A stretch of DNA of 43,548 nt from Candidatus Endomicrobium macrotermitis. GTDB taxonomy: Bacteria > Elusimicrobiota > Endomicrobiia > Endomicrobiales > Endomicrobiaceae. The position numbers and the translations under genes were made by a program. The notes under the pieces are model-generated. The model was not told the DNA's origin. It saw only the letters and a program-made list of their open reading frames with translations, and did no database searches. This document shows positions 36,672 to 43,548 of the stretch, one piece after another. Position 1 is the first letter of the stretch. Each line of letters begins with the position of its first letter. The stretch covers positions 1 through 43,548 of the forward strand of contig JAISVT010000015.1 of assembly GCA_031271405.1 (NCBI GenBank), given 5' to 3'.

Positions 36672-36680
36672 CTTTGTCAA
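36651..36680 (-). promoter_or_regulatory. Internal promoter for rpoBC
   Basis: On the minus strand TTGACA (36680-36675), 18 bases, TATAAT (36656-36651): both hexamers are perfect. The predicted start near 36644 would give a 5' leader of about 56 bases to the rpoB ATG. It allows rpoBC to be transcribed apart from rplJL. Confidence 0.8.
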
Positions 36681-36775
36681 ACAATTTGTTTATTTTTAAA
36701 TGTTTTTTTGATAATTGAACCTTTAAACGGAAATGCATGAATGCGCGGACGCACAGATGCATGGCAACAGCCTTA

Positions 36776-36806
36776 TTGTCATTCCGTGACTTACACGGAA
36801 TGACAA
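36776..36806. repeat. Perfect 13-bp palindrome in the rplL-rpoB spacer
   Basis: TTGTCATTCCGTG-actta-CACGGAATGACAA forms a 13-bp stem with a 5-base loop, with the TGTCATTCC/GGAATGACA ends seen in other spacers here. It lies 20 bases after the rplL stop on the minus strand. There is no T-run, so an RNase III-type processing site or dispersed repeat is likelier than a terminator. Confidence 0.75.
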
Positions 36807-36825
36807 AAGGGCGTATTTTGTTTAA

Positions 36826-37212
36826 TTACTTAAGTTCAACCGCCGCGCCTGCTTCGGTAAGCTTTTTCTTTATTTCTTCCGCTTCCGCTTTCGCAACGTT
36901 TTCTTTCACGGTTTTGGGAGCGCCGTCAACCAAGTCTTTCGCTTCTTTCAAGCCGAGACCCGTGACTTCTCTCACAACTTTAATAACGTTTATTTTGTTT
37001 GCGCCCGAACTTGCGAGCACAACGTTAAATTCCGTTTTTTCTTCAGCCGCCGCGCCTGCTGCCGCGCCTGCCGCCGGAGCCGCCGCTACCGCTACGGGAG
37101 CCGCTGCCGATACGCCGAACTTTTCTTCCAAAGCTTTTACAAGCTCGGAAAGTTCGATAACCGTAAGTCCTGAAATTGCTTCAATCAACTGATCTTTCGA
37201 TAATGCCGCCAT
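36826..37212 (-). CDS. rplL: 50S ribosomal protein L7/L12
   Basis: The flexible stalk protein that recruits translation GTPases; it binds L10 as dimers. The 128 residues have the N-terminal dimerisation domain ([22 protein letters not shown]), an Ala/Pro-rich hinge (~37-55), and the C-terminal domain with [20 protein letters not shown] and the usual GAAVELK end. GGAGG precedes the ATG. It is 54 bases downstream of rplJ and is controlled with it by the L10 leader. The 237-base spacer to rpoB carries a palindrome and an independent promoter. Confidence 0.99.
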   Translation of the reverse strand: MAALSKDQLIEAISGLTVIELSELVKALEEKFGVSAAAPVAVAAAPAAGAAAGAAAEEKTEFNVVLASSGANKINVIKVVREVTGLGLKEAKDLVDGAPKTVKENVAKAEAEEIKKKLTEAGAAVELK

Positions 37213-37266
37213 TTTACTGCCTCCGTTTTTTAGTTAGGAGATCATTCATAATTCCTAACTTATGTT

Positions 37267-37782
37267 TTATGCCGTTTGTTTTTTACCGATTGCGTCCAAA
37301 ACCGTTACCAAACCGCGGATATTTGCGGCAAGAACGTTTACAAAACCCGTAATAGGCGAATTCATGCTGCCGAGCATTTTCGCTATCAAGACTTCTCTTG
37401 ACGGCAATGCCGACAACTGCTCTACTACCGCCGCGTTTACGAATTTCCCTTCTACAAAACCCGCTTTCACTTTAAGTTTCGCGTGGGTTTTTGCAAATTC
37501 AACCACAACTTTAGCCGGACTTACAATGTCGCCGTTTTCGATAACCAAAGCTGTCGGCCCGTTGAAATTGTCGCCGGTTTCTATGCCGATTTCTTTAAGG
37601 GCAAGTTCCGACAAAGTGTTTTTTACTACCGTGTACTCGCTGTTAAGCGGGCGGAGTTTAGAGCGGAGTTCGGAAATCTCTTCTACGTTAAGGCCGTGAT
37701 ATTCTGTCAATATCAAGCCTTTCATAGCTTTAAACTTCTCGGTTAAGCTCTTGAGCTCCTGTTGATTTTTTAAATTCGGCAT
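37267..37782 (-). CDS. rplJ: 50S ribosomal protein L10
   Basis: Anchors L7/L12 dimers to the ribosomal stalk base and, with them, binds its own mRNA leader. The 171-residue sequence starts MPNLKNQQELKSLTEKF, has TEYHGLNVEEISELRSKLR and VVKNTLSELALKE in the rRNA-binding domain, FNGPTALVIENGD, and a C-terminal helix for L12 binding (ITGFVNVLAANIRGLVTVLDAI). AAGAGGTGG precedes the ATG at 37782. It is the first gene of the operon, about 235 bases after its promoter. Confidence 0.98.
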   Translation of the reverse strand: MPNLKNQQELKSLTEKFKAMKGLILTEYHGLNVEEISELRSKLRPLNSEYTVVKNTLSELALKEIGIETGDNFNGPTALVIENGDIVSPAKVVVEFAKTHAKLKVKAGFVEGKFVNAAVVEQLSALPSREVLIAKMLGSMNSPITGFVNVLAANIRGLVTVLDAIGKKQTA

Positions 37783-37867
37783 TTTGCCACCTCTTTATGA
37801 CTTCAATTAATAGTAACCGCTCTGTAATAATCCGCCTGCGCGGTTGTTTTCAGGCTATGCCCAAAAA

Positions 37868-37895
37868 CAAAAAACCTCTCCGAGAAAGAGAAGTT
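37868..37895 (-). terminator. Attenuator terminator of the L10 leader
   Basis: An 8-bp stem (AACTTCTC with GAGAGGTT, one G-T pair) with a 7-base loop and a six-T run on the minus strand, 85 bases before the rplJ ATG. Its loop can pair with the upstream CCGAGA, which makes it conditional. Confidence 0.82.
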
Positions 37896-38018
37896 CATAA
37901 ATAAAATTTATTTTCTCAGTCTCGGTAAGAAAGGGACGAAATCCCTTTTTAATGCCCTCGGGCATCTTACTGTCTTTGACTTTTTGCTGCTCTGACAACG
38001 TCTGAAAGAACTAAATGT
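37868..38018 (-). ncRNA. Ribosomal protein L10 leader with attenuator
   Basis: A cis-acting RNA upstream of rplJ. On the minus strand AGTAAGA (37971-37965) pairs with TCTTACC, followed by GAG, enclosing two hairpins: ATGCC/GGCAT and AAAGGGA/TCCCTTT. This is the three-way, kink-turn-like layout of known L10 leaders. Downstream, AACTTCTC/GAGAGGTT plus six T residues (37895-37868) is an intrinsic terminator. CCGAGA at the base of the L10-binding fold (37925-37920) can instead pair with TCTCGG in the terminator loop (37885-37880), giving an antiterminator. Binding of the L10-L12 complex would favour termination. Confidence 0.88.
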
Positions 38019-38024
38019 TCGAGA

Positions 38025-38053
38025 ATTATATCACAAACGCGAAAATATGTCAA
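38025..38053 (-). promoter_or_regulatory. Main promoter of the rplJL-rpoBC operon
   Basis: On the minus strand TTGACA (38053-38048), exactly 17 bases, TATAAT (38030-38025), a perfect consensus sigma70 promoter. The predicted start near 38018 is just before the L10 leader. The -35 lies 11 bases after the stop of the sulfatase-like gene. Confidence 0.92.
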
Positions 38054-38064
38054 GCGCTATTTAA

Positions 38065-39978
38065 TTACTTCATCCATTTGTTGTTTGTTATCAAATCATA
38101 CACCGCTTTTTCCGTTGAAAACAAAAGTTTTGTTTCCGGGTTTTCCGAATCGGGATTTCCGCTGCCGGAATTATTTTGCCAGTTTTGTTCGGCATAACCG
38201 TTATTCGTTATCAAATATGTCTGCTCTCCTTCGTAAGAAAGAAAGACAAAACGGCCGGGGTCTTTTGAAAACAGACTTTTTCCCAAAGACGAATAAGGGT
38301 CTTCAATATTCAGCATATCCATAATAGTAGGAACTATGTCAAACTGCGAACCCAAAACATCCGTTTTCACCGGTTTAAATAATGCGGGGCAATAAATAAT
38401 CATAGGTATTTTAAAAAGTTTGTCGGCCTTTGTTTTTTCAAAGCTGCCGCCCATTCCTCCGACGCCGTAAGCCTGATGATCGGAACACATTATAAAAACG
38501 GTATCGTCAAACCAGCCTTCACGCTTGGATTTCTTAATGAATTCTCCGAGGGCGTAATCCGAATAATAAAGCCTGTTCAAATATCCGGTAGCTTCCGTAT
38601 CGTCTTCCGGATATTTTTCCAAAGATTTAAGAACCGTTTTCGCGTAAGGGATATGGGTGGTCGTAGTGAAATAAAAGGCAAAGAACGGCTTTTTTAAAAA
38701 TTTGATTTTGCCGGCAAAAAATTCAAAACCTTCCAAATCGTACCCTTTGCTTATGGATAAATAATCGTGCCTGACCGGAATATCCTGTTTTCCGTAAGCG
38801 GCTTTAAAACCGAGATAATGAGCAAGCGCTATGGCGTTATCCGATTCCCTTTTGTCGCCCTGCACGTATATGTTGTCATATCCGTTTGCTTCGAGTATCA
38901 AAGGAAGTTTTGTCTGTCCGTAATTTTCAAGACCGTAGCCCATATACGTCAAGCCTTTGACATACGGAAAACTGAAAAAAACCGACATCAAACCCATAAT
39001 GCTTCTTTGCCCGTTTGCGTAAAACCTGTCGTAAACTATCGCTTCTTTTGCCAGCTCGTCAAAATTCGGAGTAACGCCGTAATTTGAGCCCGAGAGGGAA
39101 TCTATATACTCTTTCTGCCAGCTTTCAAGAAGAATAAAAACCACATTATAATTTTTAGCGTTGACGTTAAACTTGACCCTCTGGCGCATTAGCGGATAGT
39201 TTTCATCCGGGAAAACTTCTTCGTTTGCGTCAATGAGGTTTTCCCTTACGGTTTTTAAGGCATCGCCATAACTTATATTTATTTTATTGCCGTCCGTGCG
39301 CGATCTTATGCTTATAAGCGACGTAAAAACGCCGTTCAATTTTAAATCCCCGCTGACGCGGCCTGCTTTATAAGCGTCGCCTATCGAAAGGATCCTTTCC
39401 TGAAGCCCTCCCCGGGCCGCGATTATAATCGAAACGATAATAATAACAAGAGTTACGGCATTAAATATAATTTTACGGCTCGGTAAAACGCAGTATTTGC
39501 CGATTATTTTAAACGAAAAATAAAACATAAGAACCGAAAAAAGCGCGACAAAAAGCGTAACGAAAATATAATCCCCGAAAGCCAGGCTCAAAAAATAGCT
39601 GAAATGGCTTTGCATAAGCAAAGGTTCGGTCGTAAGATGCTTTGCAAACACTTTGAAATATACTATGTCGGCCGACAGGAAAAACGAGAAAAGCAAAATA
39701 AGGGTATTTAAAAAACCGCTTACGGTTTTTACGAACAATTTGGAATTTACGGGAATATTCAGTAAAAACAAAAAAACGCCGCAAAATACCGCTATTACAA
39801 AAATATCGAATCTCAAACCTTCCAGAAAAGAACAAAAAACGGCAAACGCAGGCAATTCTTTAAAAAAATCCCTTTCCGAAACAAAAAACACAAGCCTTGC
39901 GATTGTAAAAATTGCAAGAAATATAAAAACATACGCGCCGGTAAGTTTCAACCGGAATAATTTATTTTCTTTACTCAT
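38065..39978 (-). CDS. LtaS-like sulfatase-fold membrane transferase
   Basis: A 637-residue inner-membrane protein with about five N-terminal helices (to ~residue 200) and a large periplasmic alkaline-phosphatase/sulfatase-fold domain. Relatives transfer phosphoglycerol or phosphoethanolamine to glycans or lipids. The domain shows FILLESWQKEY (metal-binding Glu), GVTPNFDELAKE, ANGQRSIMGLMS (a Ser in place of the usual nucleophilic Thr), and MCSDHQAYGVGG (metal-binding Asp-His). The ATG at 39978 follows a GGAAT-type site and a 17-base gap from the TMTC-like gene, so the two are probably co-transcribed. The substrate is not determined. Confidence 0.82.
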   Translation of the reverse strand: MSKENKLFRLKLTGAYVFIFLAIFTIARLVFFVSERDFFKELPAFAVFCSFLEGLRFDIFVIAVFCGVFLFLLNIPVNSKLFVKTVSGFLNTLILLFSFFLSADIVYFKVFAKHLTTEPLLMQSHFSYFLSLAFGDYIFVTLFVALFSVLMFYFSFKIIGKYCVLPSRKIIFNAVTLVIIIVSIIIAARGGLQERILSIGDAYKAGRVSGDLKLNGVFTSLISIRSRTDGNKINISYGDALKTVRENLIDANEEVFPDENYPLMRQRVKFNVNAKNYNVVFILLESWQKEYIDSLSGSNYGVTPNFDELAKEAIVYDRFYANGQRSIMGLMSVFFSFPYVKGLTYMGYGLENYGQTKLPLILEANGYDNIYVQGDKRESDNAIALAHYLGFKAAYGKQDIPVRHDYLSISKGYDLEGFEFFAGKIKFLKKPFFAFYFTTTTHIPYAKTVLKSLEKYPEDDTEATGYLNRLYYSDYALGEFIKKSKREGWFDDTVFIMCSDHQAYGVGGMGGSFEKTKADKLFKIPMIIYCPALFKPVKTDVLGSQFDIVPTIMDMLNIEDPYSSLGKSLFSKDPGRFVFLSYEGEQTYLITNNGYAEQNWQNNSGSGNPDSENPETKLLFSTEKAVYDLITNNKWMK

Positions 39979-39995
39979 CAGAGGTATTCCTGCCT

Positions 39996-41483
39996 TTAGT
40001 CTGCCGAATTATCCGCAAAACGAAGTTTTAGTTTTTCATCAATAAATTCCCGTACTTTCAAAGCGTTTTCATTATCGTTCCGAAGCTTATATATCTGCTC
40101 TATCCTTGCCAATACCGAGATATTGTCAAAACCGGTCTGCTGCGCGAAGAGCGTAAGAATTTGAAGCGCTTCGTCAAAGCGGCTTCTTCTTACCAAAGCG
40201 TCGGTATAAAATAAAACGGGCAGAAGTTTTACCTGCGGAGCTTCGCCGACTATTTGCCCCCACATAGACAAATCGTCTTTATAAATGTATTCGTGCTTGA
40301 AAGTTATATAAGACGAAAGGATTATAAGAAACGATATTATAAAAACGGCGATGTTTTTTTGCTTGTCTTTGAGCCGGCTTATAAAAGAAAAAATTATGAT
40401 CAGGATAAAAAAGAAACCCTCATAAATCCTGTTGGCCTGAAAAAAGAATCTCATAACCACAAAACTCGGGATAAAAAACATTAAAATCGCCGTAATGCAA
40501 AAGGCATTTTGTTTTATCAATTTTTCATCCGCTTTCCAAAACGCAAAAAATAAAATCATTAAAACAGAAATTATTCCCAGAATTATGATTTTTATTTCTA
40601 TATGTTCTGCGGAAGGTGCCCTAAAAAAAACTATGGCGGAAAGCATATCTAAAAATCCGGCGCAGTTTTGCAAAAATGCCAAGCTTCCTTCAGATTTAAG
40701 CATATTTTGAAATTGCCCCGGCACAACTGCGGATTTTACAAGAAAAAAAGCGGCAAGAACTAATGTCCACAAAACATATATGCCGGCATTTAATTTACTG
40801 TAGTTTTTTTTATCGAGAAAGTAATACAAAAATAACAAAGGAACGACTACCACGGCAGATTCTTTCGTTCCTAAACAAAACAATAAAAACAGCATATGAA
40901 GAAATAAAAAATGCCAATCTTTAGTACGCAAATAATCTATAAAGAAAGCAAAACAAGGGATAAAAAACATCAAAAGAAGAGAATCGTTGCGTCCAGGAAT
41001 CCAAGCGACCGTTTGCAAGGCAATCGGATGAGCCGCAAACAAAGATGCCGCGGCAAAAGAAAGTTTAAAATCGAATAAGTATCTGCGGAAAAAGAAAAAT
41101 ACAAGTACAGCGCAAAGGCAATGCAGAATTATATTTGTAAAATGAGCAAAATTTACGGTAGAAACCGAAATCGAAGCCGCTTCCAGCGCTTTTACAATTT
41201 TACTGTCAATTATAAAAGACAGAGAAAGCATCGGCCGGTAATAAAATACATATGTGTCGGTATCATAAAAAACATTATTTACAAAAGCCAAAGCGATTGA
41301 ATACGGACGCTCATAAACTGGCGCCAATACTTTGACAAGTTTTACATCATCCGGACTGGTAATCCCGAATTTTAACGTAGGCGCATATAAAGCAAACGTA
41401 AGGAAAAAGATAAAAATATACGCCGCGGGAAGTTTAAACCGGAATAATTTTTCTTTATTTATTAATATTAAAACATTTTTCAT
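39996..41483 (-). CDS. TMTC-like GT-C membrane protein with C-terminal TPR-like helices
   Basis: The 495 residues have about eleven helices. The first loop carries SPDDVKLV, an acidic pair as in GT-C mannosyltransferases. AAHPIALQTVAWIPGRND matches the H-P...E/Q-x-V-A-W-I-x-G-R-x-D pattern of TMTC-type proteins. The last ~80 residues are helical and TPR-like (ALVRRSRFDEALQILTLFAQQ). Function is probably transfer of a sugar from a polyprenyl carrier, but the acceptor is unknown. It is paralogous to the partial gene at 42567-43548 (YYRP-x-LSLSF and GRNDSLL shared). No Shine-Dalgarno is seen and its promoter implies a leaderless or near-leaderless transcript. Confidence 0.74.
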   Translation of the reverse strand: MKNVLILINKEKLFRFKLPAAYIFIFFLTFALYAPTLKFGITSPDDVKLVKVLAPVYERPYSIALAFVNNVFYDTDTYVFYYRPMLSLSFIIDSKIVKALEAASISVSTVNFAHFTNIILHCLCAVLVFFFFRRYLFDFKLSFAAASLFAAHPIALQTVAWIPGRNDSLLLMFFIPCFAFFIDYLRTKDWHFLFLHMLFLLFCLGTKESAVVVVPLLFLYYFLDKKNYSKLNAGIYVLWTLVLAAFFLVKSAVVPGQFQNMLKSEGSLAFLQNCAGFLDMLSAIVFFRAPSAEHIEIKIIILGIISVLMILFFAFWKADEKLIKQNAFCITAILMFFIPSFVVMRFFFQANRIYEGFFFILIIIFSFISRLKDKQKNIAVFIISFLIILSSYITFKHEYIYKDDLSMWGQIVGEAPQVKLLPVLFYTDALVRRSRFDEALQILTLFAQQTGFDNISVLARIEQIYKLRNDNENALKVREFIDEKLKLRFADNSAD

Positions 41484-41491
41484 ATCGTGTT

Positions 41492-41520
41492 ATTCTATAT
41501 TTTTCTGTCTTTGAAAACAA
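41492..41520 (-). promoter_or_regulatory. Promoter for the TMTC-like/sulfatase-like gene pair
   Basis: TTGTTT (41520-41515), 17 bases, TAGAAT (41497-41492) on the minus strand. Only eight bases separate the -10 from the ATG at 41483, so transcription should start at or within about three bases of the start codon. Confidence 0.55.
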
Positions 41521-41530
41521 TTGTTTTAGT

Positions 41531-41560
41531 TTGTACATCTTCCGGTTTTTATACTATAAT
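41531..41560 (+). promoter_or_regulatory. Promoter for the HExxH protein, predicted leaderless
   Basis: TTGTAC (41531-41536), 18 bases, TATAAT (41555-41560) on the plus strand. Six bases lie between the -10 and the ATG at 41567, so the expected start site is the A of the start codon. No ribosome-binding site is present. Confidence 0.6.
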
Positions 41561-41566
41561 TTCCAC

Positions 41567-42553
41567 ATGATTAAGAAAATAACTGCCGTATTTATCGTTT
41601 CGTTTATGCTCTGCGGCGGCGCGGCTTATGCAGCTCTCCAGGGACAAACGCCCTATAAACCGCCTTCCGAAAAACAATTCAGGGAACTAAAAAAAATATT
41701 TCCGGATTTTTCCGCAAAAGACATAGAAAAATCAATAAATCTTTCAAAAAATCCCGAAAAAATCGATTTAATCAACAATATCTTGGTTTTTCTTCAATAT
41801 AAACAGCTTGTAAAGCAGATAAAAAAACTTCCGCCGATTTTTTTGATTTACTCCGAAAACAATCAAATCCTCGATTATAAAGGCGGTCTGTATTTTGACA
41901 ACGGCAATATAATTCTTTTAAACGCCAATATGCTTATGGAAAACGGCCCGCAGCGCGATGAATTGCCGAAACACATACAAGCAGCCGTGGATTTTGTGGT
42001 TTTTTCGGCAATTTTAAGCCATGAGCTTATGCATTACGAAGACTTTTTGAACGTCAATGACATAGAAAAAATGGACTCTTCCGCTTTAAGCGAATTGAAC
42101 GCTTACAAAAGGTCTGAAAAAACCGTAGATTATTTTATAAAAATGCCTGAAGCCGAAGCCGACGAACTGATCCCGATTCCTTACTTTTATAAATCTATAC
42201 AAATGGGAACGGAATATTTTACCGATATGCGCAAAAATTATATAAAATCGGCTCAGGCGGCAGATATATTTCTAAACAATGAAAGTAAAATCCGCAAAAC
42301 TTTTGCGATAGACAAAGAAATGTTCAAAATGATCTCTTTTCTGCCTCATCTGCAGTTCAACGCAAAAAACGGCGGACATATAATAAAATTCGAATCGGAC
42401 CTTTTTAATTTCCCGCAAAAACTAAAATTCAGCATCAACATATTGACCGAAACATTGGATATTTTAAACACGCCAAAAGAAATAGCGGCAATAAAAGAAC
42501 AGGCAAAAAACGTAAAAATCCTTGATAAATATTCTTACCTTATGATAAGATAA
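41567..42553 (+). CDS. Exported HExxH putative metalloprotease
   Basis: A 328-residue protein with a signal peptide at residues 1-22 (MIKKITAV...GGAAYA, cleavage after AYA). The mature part has SHELMHYED with the zinc-binding HExxH (H152, E153, H156). About 20 residues later E176 in SELNAYK could be the third ligand, as in gluzincins. The rest is charged and helical and I recognise no named family. ATG 41567 is used because it gives a complete signal peptide; a frame from 41531 would start inside the promoter. It sits between two TMTC-like genes and could process an exported or glycosylated protein, but there is no direct evidence. Confidence 0.68.
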   Translation: MIKKITAVFIVSFMLCGGAAYAALQGQTPYKPPSEKQFRELKKIFPDFSAKDIEKSINLSKNPEKIDLINNILVFLQYKQLVKQIKKLPPIFLIYSENNQILDYKGGLYFDNGNIILLNANMLMENGPQRDELPKHIQAAVDFVVFSAILSHELMHYEDFLNVNDIEKMDSSALSELNAYKRSEKTVDYFIKMPEAEADELIPIPYFYKSIQMGTEYFTDMRKNYIKSAQAADIFLNNESKIRKTFAIDKEMFKMISFLPHLQFNAKNGGHIIKFESDLFNFPQKLKFSINILTETLDILNTPKEIAAIKEQAKNVKILDKYSYLMIR

Positions 42554-42566
42554 AAGACAAGCAAAA

Positions 42567-43548
42567 ATGTGTATCCCAAATATTCCGCAAAAATTAATAA
42601 CCGTAATCTTATCGCTTATTTTGACAGCGGGCGTGTTTTTTTTCTTTAAAAGAACGATTAACTATAAAGCTATACAGCTGGATGACGTTTTATTTGCAGA
42701 CGCTCTCATCGAACAATATAAAACGCCGGAAATTATTAAAAAAATATTCACTACTCCCGTTTACATAATTTATACTTCCGCCTACTACAGACCTATCCTT
42801 CCGCTATCTTTTTATATGGACAATGTTATATCAAACGGGGTAAAAAATTTTTCCGTAAACCACAGCACAAATATCCTGCTCCACTTGGCGTGCGTACTCT
42901 TATTGTTTTATTTTTTAAAAACATATTGTTTTAATGTTTTTATTTCTTTTTTAATTTCAGCGGTTTTTGCGTTGAATATTTTTTCCGTTCACACAACCGC
43001 GTGGCTTGGCGGAAGAAATGACTCGTTATTATTTCTGCTGCTGTTTTTATCGTTTATATTTTTTATAAAAGCAAACGAAGAGGAAAGAAAGAAATATACA
43101 TATTTATTTCTACACATTATTTTCCTTGTCCTGTCTTTGCTTACAAAAGAAACGGCCTTCTTGATTCCGCTGCTGTGTTTTGCTTACGAAATTTTAAAAA
43201 AATATAAAAAAAACACGCATCTTTACATTGCATGGCTGCTAATCACCGGAGCATTTTTAATATTAAAAACAAAATACAGTAACAATATCACGTTTAATTT
43301 TTTATTTAATGCGGTTGAGTTAAAAAAAAACATTTATATGCTTTCGGATTATTTTTCAGTTGCTTTTTTATTGTCAAAAGATGAAATTTATCCGGAATTT
43401 AACAAATTCATTTTAGTCAAAGGAATATCAATCCCGATTTTAATCGCTGCTTTGGCTTTTTTTTCCAAAAATAGAAAAGAATCCTTATTTTTTTTATCGT
43501 TTTGCGTTATTTTTCTACTTCCCAACTTCATGATAGACAGAGTGTTAT
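42567..43548 (+). CDS. Second TMTC-like GT-C membrane protein (3' end outside window)
   Basis: From the ATG at 42567 the frame stays open for 327 codons to the window edge, so the gene is cut off. It starts MCIPNIPQKLITVIL with a membrane helix, then QLDDVLFADALIE with the acidic pair, YYRPILPLSFYMD, NILLHLACVLLLFYF, and HTTAWLGGRNDSLLF. Each of these aligns with the gene at 39996-41483. At least eight helices are visible. It lies 13 bases after the HExxH gene and is probably in its operon. The start lacks a strong Shine-Dalgarno sequence. The function is likely the same class of polyprenyl-dependent glycosyl transfer. Confidence 0.75.
   Translation, partial: MCIPNIPQKLITVILSLILTAGVFFFFKRTINYKAIQLDDVLFADALIEQYKTPEIIKKIFTTPVYIIYTSAYYRPILPLSFYMDNVISNGVKNFSVNHSTNILLHLACVLLLFYFLKTYCFNVFISFLISAVFALNIFSVHTTAWLGGRNDSLLFLLLFLSFIFFIKANEEERKKYTYLFLHIIFLVLSLLTKETAFLIPLLCFAYEILKKYKKNTHLYIAWLLITGAFLILKTKYSNNITFNFLFNAVELKKNIYMLSDYFSVAFLLSKDEIYPEFNKFILVKGISIPILIAALAFFSKNRKESLFFLSFCVIFLLPNFMIDRVL

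Noticed and set aside
36776-36806. Intrinsic terminator after rplL
   Set aside because: The stem is perfect but no T-run follows on either strand.
1-43548. CRISPR arrays, tRNA or rRNA genes, transposases, integrases
   Set aside because: No regularly spaced direct repeats, tRNA-like cloverleaf, rRNA core sequence or recombinase motifs were seen.

Overview
The window looks like a chromosomal segment of a Gram-negative bacterium of moderate to low GC (AT-rich third positions). It has Shine-Dalgarno-led genes, sigma70-type promoters, lipid-linked glycan genes and dispersed short palindromes. The core genes and a 1576-residue RpoC do not fix the phylum. An Elusimicrobiota-like lineage is a guess from general impression only; a tree of RpoB, RpoC, S7 and S12 would settle it.

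Layout. (1) 1-1088: the end of an AbiEi-type antitoxin and a complete AbiEii nucleotidyltransferase toxin, convergent with a family 2 glycosyltransferase (1117-2064, minus). (2) 2466-15542, plus: eleven tightly packed or overlapping genes. They encode an SDR, a membrane acyltransferase, a YerE/acetolactate-synthase-like TPP enzyme, a nucleotide-sugar dehydrogenase, a second SDR, and then a block typical of legionaminic-acid synthesis: CBS-nucleotidyltransferase (PtmE type), LegC, LegH, LegI and LegG. The last gene is a GT39-like membrane transferase. A GtrB-like polyprenyl-phosphate glycosyltransferase and a GtrA-like protein follow (15595-16972). (3) 16969-26345, minus: CDP-hexose genes rfbF, rfbG and rfbH (the last with the exact Cys spacing and active-site His of the 3-dehydratase E1), a truncated HAD gene, a divergent NeuB-family synthase, a second TPP enzyme, and a large membrane protein. 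(4) 26386-38053, minus: rplJ-rplL-rpoB-rpoC-rpsL-rpsG plus a zinc-ribbon gene. It starts from a perfect TTGACA-17-TATAAT promoter and an L10-leader attenuator, has a second perfect-hexamer promoter in front of rpoB, and ends at a strong intrinsic terminator. (5) 38065-43548: an LtaS-like sulfatase-fold membrane enzyme and a TMTC-like membrane protein (minus), diverging from an exported HExxH protein and a second TMTC-like gene that runs off the window end (plus).

How it fits together: regions 2 and 3 look like a surface-polysaccharide locus making two unusual sugars. One is a nonulosonic acid of the legionaminic type. The other is a CDP-linked 3,6-dideoxyhexose derivative, possibly carrying a two-carbon branch added by a TPP enzyme as in yersiniose. 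Each arm carries a nucleotidyltransferase, an SDR, a DegT-fold PLP enzyme, a NeuB-fold synthase and a TPP enzyme. Several expected steps are not in the window: a typical LegB, the CMP-sugar synthetase LegF/NeuA, and the E3 reductase for RfbH.

The most notable non-genic signals are a 39-bp palindromic repeat inserted in frame in the second TPP gene, related palindromes in several spacers, the L10 attenuator, the internal rpoB promoter with an inverted repeat over its -10, and divergent promoters at 41.5 kb that predict leaderless transcripts.
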